From positions 632,697,303 to 632,761,302 of the forward strand of contig CM060910.1 in the NCBI GenBank assembly GCA_030737875.1: a stretch of 64,000 bases of DNA. The letters are read 5' to 3'. This DNA comes from Allium sativum (taxonomy: Eukaryota > Streptophyta > Magnoliopsida > Asparagales > Amaryllidaceae). The position numbers and the translations under genes were made by a program. This document shows positions 58,607 to 64,000 of this stretch, piece after piece; position 1 is the stretch's first letter, and each line of letters begins with the position of its first letter. Under the pieces are notes generated by a model. It saw nothing but the letters and a program-made list of their open reading frames with translations, searched no databases and had not been told where the DNA came from.

Positions 58607-59264
58607 TGTGTTGGCCCTCCTTTTGGAAAAGTCATCAAAATTGTATTAATCTCAACTGAAGTACCGCCCGACCCAAATTGTTGATGCTGATGATCATTGA
58701 CGGTTGGGCCATCTTCTTTCGGCTTAATAAATAATCGGATCAACTCGGGCTTTTCTTGTACGAAGTGGTCTAACATTTAGAACTGCGGGTCGGTTCACTT
58801 TTGGGTCGATCAGCAAGGACCAAGCCTGTTTATGTGCCAGATATTCTCTCAAAGACCATCTCCTATTTCTATTTGACTGCTTCCCCCTATTCATAAAGAT
58901 CGGATTAGCTGCCACCTGTTATATTAATGAACGAACACTTCTCTGCCTTCTGCTACGGACTGGGAATAGATGACAAGCATCCTAGCCTATTTGAATACTG
59001 TAGCATCTATAAAAAGGCCTTCTGGACTCTGAACAAGAGAGATGGTTTTCTAGCGAATCTCTTATCAAATTATTGTTGTGACAATATTATGTAATTCAAC
59101 CTTCGCATATATAAGAGACTATAAAGTGGACATAGGCTCATTAATTCCGAACCACTATAAACTCGTGTGTAATCACATTTCTTTTCATTATTTTACTGAA
59201 TTGTCTTCATTTTTGTTCTCTACATTTATATTCCTTGGGTGTTGTACCAATTTTGGTGTCAACA
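58607..59264 (+). repeat. Element I: 5' LTR of a Tat-lineage gypsy element
   Basis: About 658 bp from TGTGTTGGCCCTCC to TGTCAACA; the left end may be off by a few bases. TATA box at 59008-59015 (TATAAAAAGG). Followed by TTTGGTGCTTTCACTGAG at the primer-site position, unlike the Met-tRNA site of the other elements. Confidence 0.75.
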
Positions 59265-59265
59265 C

Positions 59266-59283
59266 TTTGGTGCTTTCACTGAG
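59266..59283 (+). promoter_or_regulatory. Probable primer binding site of I
   Basis: TTTGGTGCTTTCACTGAG directly after the LTR. I cannot name the tRNA with confidence. Confidence 0.5.
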
Positions 59284-59378
59284 AATTTGATATTCTCAGC
59301 ATTCAAAGGATTTTGCTTTATTGTTGGATTTCCCAGTCCAAAATAATATCCTAAATTCCTTTCAACGTCATTAAACCA

Positions 59379-60500
59379 TGGTTTCCAAAACTTCAACATG
59401 TGCTTCCGGAAAACAACAATAGTTGCAAGCTATGGTACCTGCAGAAACAAACGGAGGATTGACTGTCCCCGGATCAACTTCATACCAACCTGCGTCGTCA
59501 TCTTCGAGATAACCACCTACACTAGATCAGGATCCCCCGCAGCATTCGTCTCTCGTGATAACTTCATGACTGTGATGATGCAACTTCTAGAAACAACGGC
59601 GGCGTTAGATGCCAAAGCAAGGGAAAATGCTGCGATGAAGTAAGACATGAGTTGTATGACGAGACAGTGGGAAGAATTCAAAAAACTGAAGCGAGCAGTC
59701 CTAACAACGAGACGGTCCTAATGGCCAATGTTTATGGGGTCGACAAAAGGACAGAGTTCAGGAAGTATCTTATCGGGAGACCGTCGACAACAATCGAACT
59801 ATTTTACAAGAAGGCTAACATTTGGCTAAGACGGGAAGATGCACAACTATATGAGGAAGATGGGCCAAAAATACATTTCTAATAAATCCATCCAGAGTAA
59901 TGTGGTGGTTAAGCAATCTGGGGACAACTACGAGAAGGTGGAGGTGAACGTTGGAAATCGGGTAAGAGAAATGATAGCTAATAGAGAAGCTCCAATGGGA
60001 AGTTTGGTCAAAAGGGGAATTTTAGAAAAAGACCCCAATTCCAAGTATTCGAGAGCTATACCGTTCTGAATGACATGCTGGAAAATATTTATCTCGATAC
60101 ATGTAATACAATACAGTATATGAAGCCACCTTTGCGGGAATCTACAGAGAAAGAACGAGCGATTGAGAATTTTTGTCTGTTCCATGAGATCTGCAGGCAT
60201 GCGACTAATGAATGTCATCATCTCAGGGACATCATTGAGAAGCTGATTAGAGAAGGAAAACTCGACAAGTACAAGGTGGCCCCAAGGGACAAGGGGGCAA
60301 AGAATGTCTACCCCCAAGCAAAATCAGGCGACACCTAGAGCCACCACCAAAGAAAAAGCTAAAGGGGTAGTGATTAATAACATTGTCAAAGGGCCTCATC
60401 CGGCGGGACATAGCGTTCGGACTATGGAACGATATGTAAACTCTGCAAAACATCTCGATATTGGGGAATCCAGCACCCCCGAGGTCGCTAGTCCCGTAAA
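59379..60500 (+). pseudogene. gag: Element I gag (Tat lineage), broken
   Basis: Start ATG 59379 (MVSKTSTCASGKQQ). Later pieces in several frames: FRKYLIGRPSTTIELFYKKA and WLRREDAQ (59760-59850), and ENFCLFHEICRHATNECHHL with EKLIREGKLDKYK (60165-60275), the usual Tat gag end with a C-x-FH...H-x3-C zinc-binding pattern. Stops and shifts throughout; the capsid part is shorter than normal. Confidence 0.75.
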
Positions 60501-60529
60501 CAAAGGAAGACGATAACTGAGACATAATC

Positions 60530-61030
60530 TTCTGTGATAGGGAATCGATAGGGATAGAGGCCCCAAGCATCGTCCCGTTGGTGATTACAGCCATAATTGG
60601 CTCGACCATGGTCCGAAAGATTCTAGTCGATAGTGGAAGTTCGGTAAACATTCTGTTCAAACAGGCCTATGACCAGGTGAAGTTGGGATTGAGAGATCTG
60701 AAGTCATGCACGGACCAAACACGCTGCTATAATGGGTCATCAACTGAATAAGTTGGTATGGTCTATCTGTCGGTAGAGTTGGGATAAGGAGACCGCAAAA
60801 GGGTGCGGATCCCGCCGTTTATTGTAATGGATATAAGTTCCCAATACAATGCATTTTTGGGACGACTGACCCAAGTAGATTTTAGAGCATGTATCGCTCC
60901 TTGGTGTTTACTCTTGAAGTTCCCTACTGATGAAGGGAATAGAAATGTACGCAGGGATCAAGTGACGGGGCGAGCATGTTACTCAGCAGAATGGAAGGAA
61001 CTCCGGGACAAAGATAGCATGGAGTAAGAA
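60530..61030 (+). pseudogene. pro: Element I protease
   Basis: Motif ILVDSGSSVNILF (about 60615-60655) is the aspartic protease active site. It is followed by RIPPFIVMDISSQYNAFLGR, WCLLLKFPTDEG (60800-60935) typical of plant gypsy proteases. A TAA near 60750 and others break the frame. Confidence 0.75.
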
Positions 61031-61313
61031 GATAATCCTCCTCCTGCAAAAGGGAAAGAAGCATAACAACTAAAGAAAACATCCCAGCCCGGACCGTTCG
61101 TTTGTCAACTCGAAGTTATCGATCCAAGAGAGGAAGAAGAGCCGGGATATAGGAAAGCTTCCACGAATGAAACCACTGTGGAAATTTCGATCGATGACGA
61201 CGACCCGACTAAGGTCTTGAAAATCGGATCCCACCTTGACCCCTCTGGACGAGGGAGTTGACCTAATTCCTTTGTGCTAACGTTGGCGTGTTCGCATGGA
61301 CCCATGTTGACAT

Positions 61314-62530
61314 GTGTGGAATTCCATCATGACTCACTCCCGTAGAAATGATCAAAAGTACACCCCTATGAAACAGAGAAGGCGGTTGCACGGCCCGGAG
61401 AGGTTCGCAGCTTTGAAGGAAGAAATCGGGAAGCTGCAGGCTAATGGATTCATTCGCGACGCGACTTATCCCAGGTGGATAGCAAACCATGTGCTTGTGA
61501 AGAAAGCCAACGGAAAGTGGTAGAGTTGTATTGACTTCTCATATTTAAATAAAGCCCACCCCAAAGACAGCTACCCATTGCCCAGGATCGATCCACTGGT
61601 CGATCCTACCATGGGGCATGAACTCCTTTCATTTATGGACGCATACTCAGAATATAACCAGATTGCAATGCATGTCCCAAACCAAGAACATACCAGATCT
61701 CAGACTATATTGTTATGTGGTCATGCCCTTCGGACTGAAAAACGTTGGGGTGACTTATTAGTGTTTGATCAATCGAATGTTTCATGATCAGATAGGAAGA
61801 ACGATGGAGGTTTATGTGGATGATATATTGGTAAAGTCGAGGCAATCGTCCGGTCACATCAGGGATCTATCAGAAATGTTTAACATTCTCCGAAGATATG
61901 GGATGGAGCTCGATCCCTTAAAGTGCATTTTTGGAGTTGCATCCGGAAAGTTCTTAGGTTTTATAATCAGCTCACGAGGGATCGAAATCAATCCCGATCA
62001 AATCTTTGCAATTAAGGGAATCCAGGAACCTAACAGGATCAAGGACGTACAGAGTTTGGCAGGAAAGGTTGCTGCCTTGGGATGATTTATATCCAAAGCA
62101 ACCAACAAGTGCCTCCCCTTCTTTGAATTAATCAAGAGAGGAAAACGCAACTTCTCCTGGACGCCTGACTACGTCATGGCTTTCCAGAATTTGCTCGAAC
62201 ATTAGGAAACACCTCCTATCTTTTCCAAACCGGTTGACCACGAGGATCTATTTATATATTTGGTAGTACCTATGCACGCAATCATCTCGGTCCTAGTTCA
62301 TGAAGAAGATCGTGTACAACGTCCGATTTTCTATGTAAGCAAGAAACTAACGGGGTGGAACGCAACTATCCAAAGATCGAGAAGCTCGCTTATAGTCTTC
62401 TGATTGCATCACAGAAGCTCCGTCATTACTTCCAGGCTCACCTCCATCAAGGTCTTCACCAGCCACCCACCCACTATGACAAGTCCTACAATGGCCTGAC
62501 GTAAGCGGGGGAATACTTAAGTGGAACATC
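61314..62530 (+). pseudogene. pol: Element I reverse transcriptase and RNase H
   Basis: RT pieces: EIGKLQANGFIRDATYPRW, LVKKANGKW then TAG (61521), IDFSYLNKAHPKDSYPLPRI, a frame change near 61735, YVDDILVKS as the catalytic site (61813-61839), LDPLKCIFGVASGKFLGFI (61910-61970) and FISKATNKCLPFFELIKRGK. The following RNase H is recognisable from FSWTPDY, RPIFYVSKKL and a very broken end. The chemistry would be RNA-to-DNA copying in the virus-like particle. Confidence 0.85.
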
Positions 62531-62679
62531 AAACTAAGTCAATTCGACTTCACTTTTGTTTCATGGAAATCCATCAGAGGGCAAGCACTATCTGATATTA
62601 TTGCCGAATTTACTACTCTAGAAGACGGAAGCATAAAGGATGGTCCCACGCCCCCGAACATCGAATTAAGATCAGACCC

Positions 62680-63255
62680 TTGGAAGTTATACACGGATGG
62701 TGCTTGCAACGATCGACGCTCTTGCATCGGGATAGTGCTATTAATTCCTGAAGGGCAATCGGTCTATCATGCCCTGATACTAAACTTCTCTGCTACCAAC
62801 AATGACTCCGAGTACGAAGCCTTGATTGTCGGGCTTAAGCTTGCAAGGAACTTAAGAGTAGCAACGCTAAATATTTTTTGTGATTCACAACTTATTGTAT
62901 TTCAGGTCGAAGTGAGTATCAGACTAAGGGGTCTCAACTTGCCGCCTATCTCAAGCAGGCCAAAGAGTTGTTGAATGACTCTGATCAGTATAGCATCTCC
63001 CACATTCCTAGGGAAGAAAACCAAAAGGCAAACAAATTGAAAAAATTAGCAAGCTCTGATGACCCAAGCAACGCAGAACTGGTCCACATAGACTTTGAAC
63101 ACACCGATCATAGACCAGATGGAGGTTGATCAATCGGAGACCAAACCCGAAAAGGAATTCTAGATGATCCCTATCAGGAATTTTCTCTTATATGGAACTC
63201 TCCTAGAGAGAAGGAATGAGAGACGAGCCCTCGTACGACAAGCCTCTAAGTATAT
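62680..63255 (+). pseudogene. Element I second (archaeal-type) RNase H and linker, cut by J
   Basis: KLYTDGACNDRRSCIGIVL (62690-62745), FSATNNDSEYEALIVGLKLA (62790-62850) and IFCDSQLI give the Asp, Glu and Asp positions of the additional RNase H that marks the Tat lineage. SHIPREENQKANKL (62995-63040) is the downstream end. After about 63040 the frame decays and LTR J begins at 63256, before integrase. Confidence 0.8.
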
Positions 63256-63603
63256 TGTAACACCCCGCATTTTTAATATAATTAAAAATAAAATAAAATA
63301 TATGAAAATATGCTTAGATAAGTAAATAATGGTGATGTATAAGGAGAATTAATTAATACATGGAAGAGAAGAAAAATAAATTCGATAATAGTGTGTGTAA
63401 CGGAGAAGATAGTAAAATAAGGATAATCAATTTAAATATCAGGAATTAGGGAAAATGGACATCACCATTGCGTTCCTCTCGAAATTTTACATGAAATAGA
63501 GTCCGAGTTTCCGAAAATCGGAGTCTGTATGAAGGAGTTAAGACCTCCCGAATTTTCAGTGAAAAAATCAGAAATTAACTAGTCAGCAGAAAAAAAAGGG
63601 ACT

Positions 63604-63657
63604 AGGTCGACCACATGGTCAACCTCCCAGGGGGGAGGTCAACCATAGTGTCGACCT
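63604..63657 (+). repeat. 54-bp three-part palindrome in LTR J
   Basis: AGGTCGAC/GTCGACCT (63604-63611 with 63650-63657), ATGGT/ACCAT (63615-63619 with 63642-63646) and CCTCCC/GGGAGG (63623-63628 with 63633-63638), nested with 3-base symmetric gaps. Confidence 0.9.
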
Positions 63658-63795
63658 ACCCCTTGTGGGGGTCGACCTGTAGCGACCTGGAGTGGGAATT
63701 TCAGTCCAGAAGTGGGAAATTCACCCCAGAAGCTGTCCAGGTTCATTTTTGAGCACCTGGATGAGTTTTTGGGCCTGGTACGTTGGTCTAACACC

Positions 63796-63803
63796 TATAT
63801 AAA
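63796..63803 (+). promoter_or_regulatory. TATA box of LTR J
   Basis: TATATAAA in CCTATATAAACACCC, about 140 bp downstream of the palindrome. Confidence 0.6.
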
Positions 63804-64000
63804 CACCCTAGGCTCATTGTAAACCACACAAAAATTCATGGAAAGGACATAGATCTCTTCTAACTTGATTTCTTCCTCCTCCTCATGCTATTGATCTAAA
63901 TAAATCTTAGATCTATTCTTTTATCTTTTCTTTACAACATTTATTCTTAAAATTAAAAAGAATGAGATATAAAATTACTACGACCGTGAATGAAAAAGAA

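Larger units (their letters stand above)
63256..64000 (+). repeat. Element J: start of a chromovirus LTR, runs off the window
   Basis: Starts TGTAACACCCCGC after TATAT (63251-63255, a possible target duplication). The block CATTGCGTTCCTCTCG...ATAGAGTCCGAGTTT...GTATGAAGGAG (63470-63540) matches A and E. Palindrome at 63604-63657, TATA box at 63796-63803. It could be a 5' LTR or a solo LTR. Confidence 0.85.

Overview
The window is plant nuclear DNA made almost entirely of nested LTR retrotransposons. No host gene, tRNA, rRNA or CRISPR array could be supported. The plant origin follows from Ty3/gypsy chromoviruses of Tekay/Del type (initiator-Met-tRNA primer sites of the form TGGTATCAGAGC, LTRs starting TGTAAC and ending GTTACA or TTACA, gag zinc knuckles, C-terminal chromodomain-like pol tails), a Tat-lineage gypsy element with an extra RNase H, and a Copia gag fragment. 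Species cannot be told; a repeat-rich angiosperm is likely.

Layout, left to right. Element A (1-5036, +) is the broken end of a chromovirus pol plus its 3' LTR. It abuts F (5037-5625, -), the first part of an oppositely oriented LTR, which itself breaks the 5' LTR of D. D (+) has a visible 5' LTR part (5626-7652), a 954 bp non-coding internal domain (7653-8606) and a 3' LTR (8607-13452 continued at 49257-50611). D is split by C (13453-49256, -, target duplication GAAAG). C carries two further insertions: B (15138-28283, +, duplication ACAGT) in its 3' LTR, and E (33473-44360, -, duplication ATAAC) at the gag/protease boundary. Beyond D is a diverged second copy of the D LTR tail (50612-51345), then AT-rich DNA with nothing recognisable. 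From 52726 there is a second stack, all on +: gypsy G, interrupted in gag by Copia H, interrupted in its gag by Tat element I, interrupted in pol by the LTR of J, which leaves the window.

The three 5-bp target duplications are exact and fix the order D, then C, then B and E. Decay fits: C has about 14 in-frame stops, B three stops and three frameshifts, and E has the most alike LTRs. All pol genes are broken; the longest coding stretches left are the gag-protease-RT part of B and the gag-protease of E.

The items most worth a second look are: (1) a repeated stem-loop in the transcribed part of the A and E LTRs whose helices change on both sides while pairing is kept; (2) an 87 bp GT...AG intron-like insertion in the integrase of B; (3) a 16-bp inverted-repeat motif at a constant 18-19 bp from the LTR in five element families, just upstream of the polypurine tract; (4) fast-changing palindromes upstream of the LTR TATA boxes; and (5) element D, a non-coding element whose LTRs are about six times longer than its interior. 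All sequence comparisons were made by eye.
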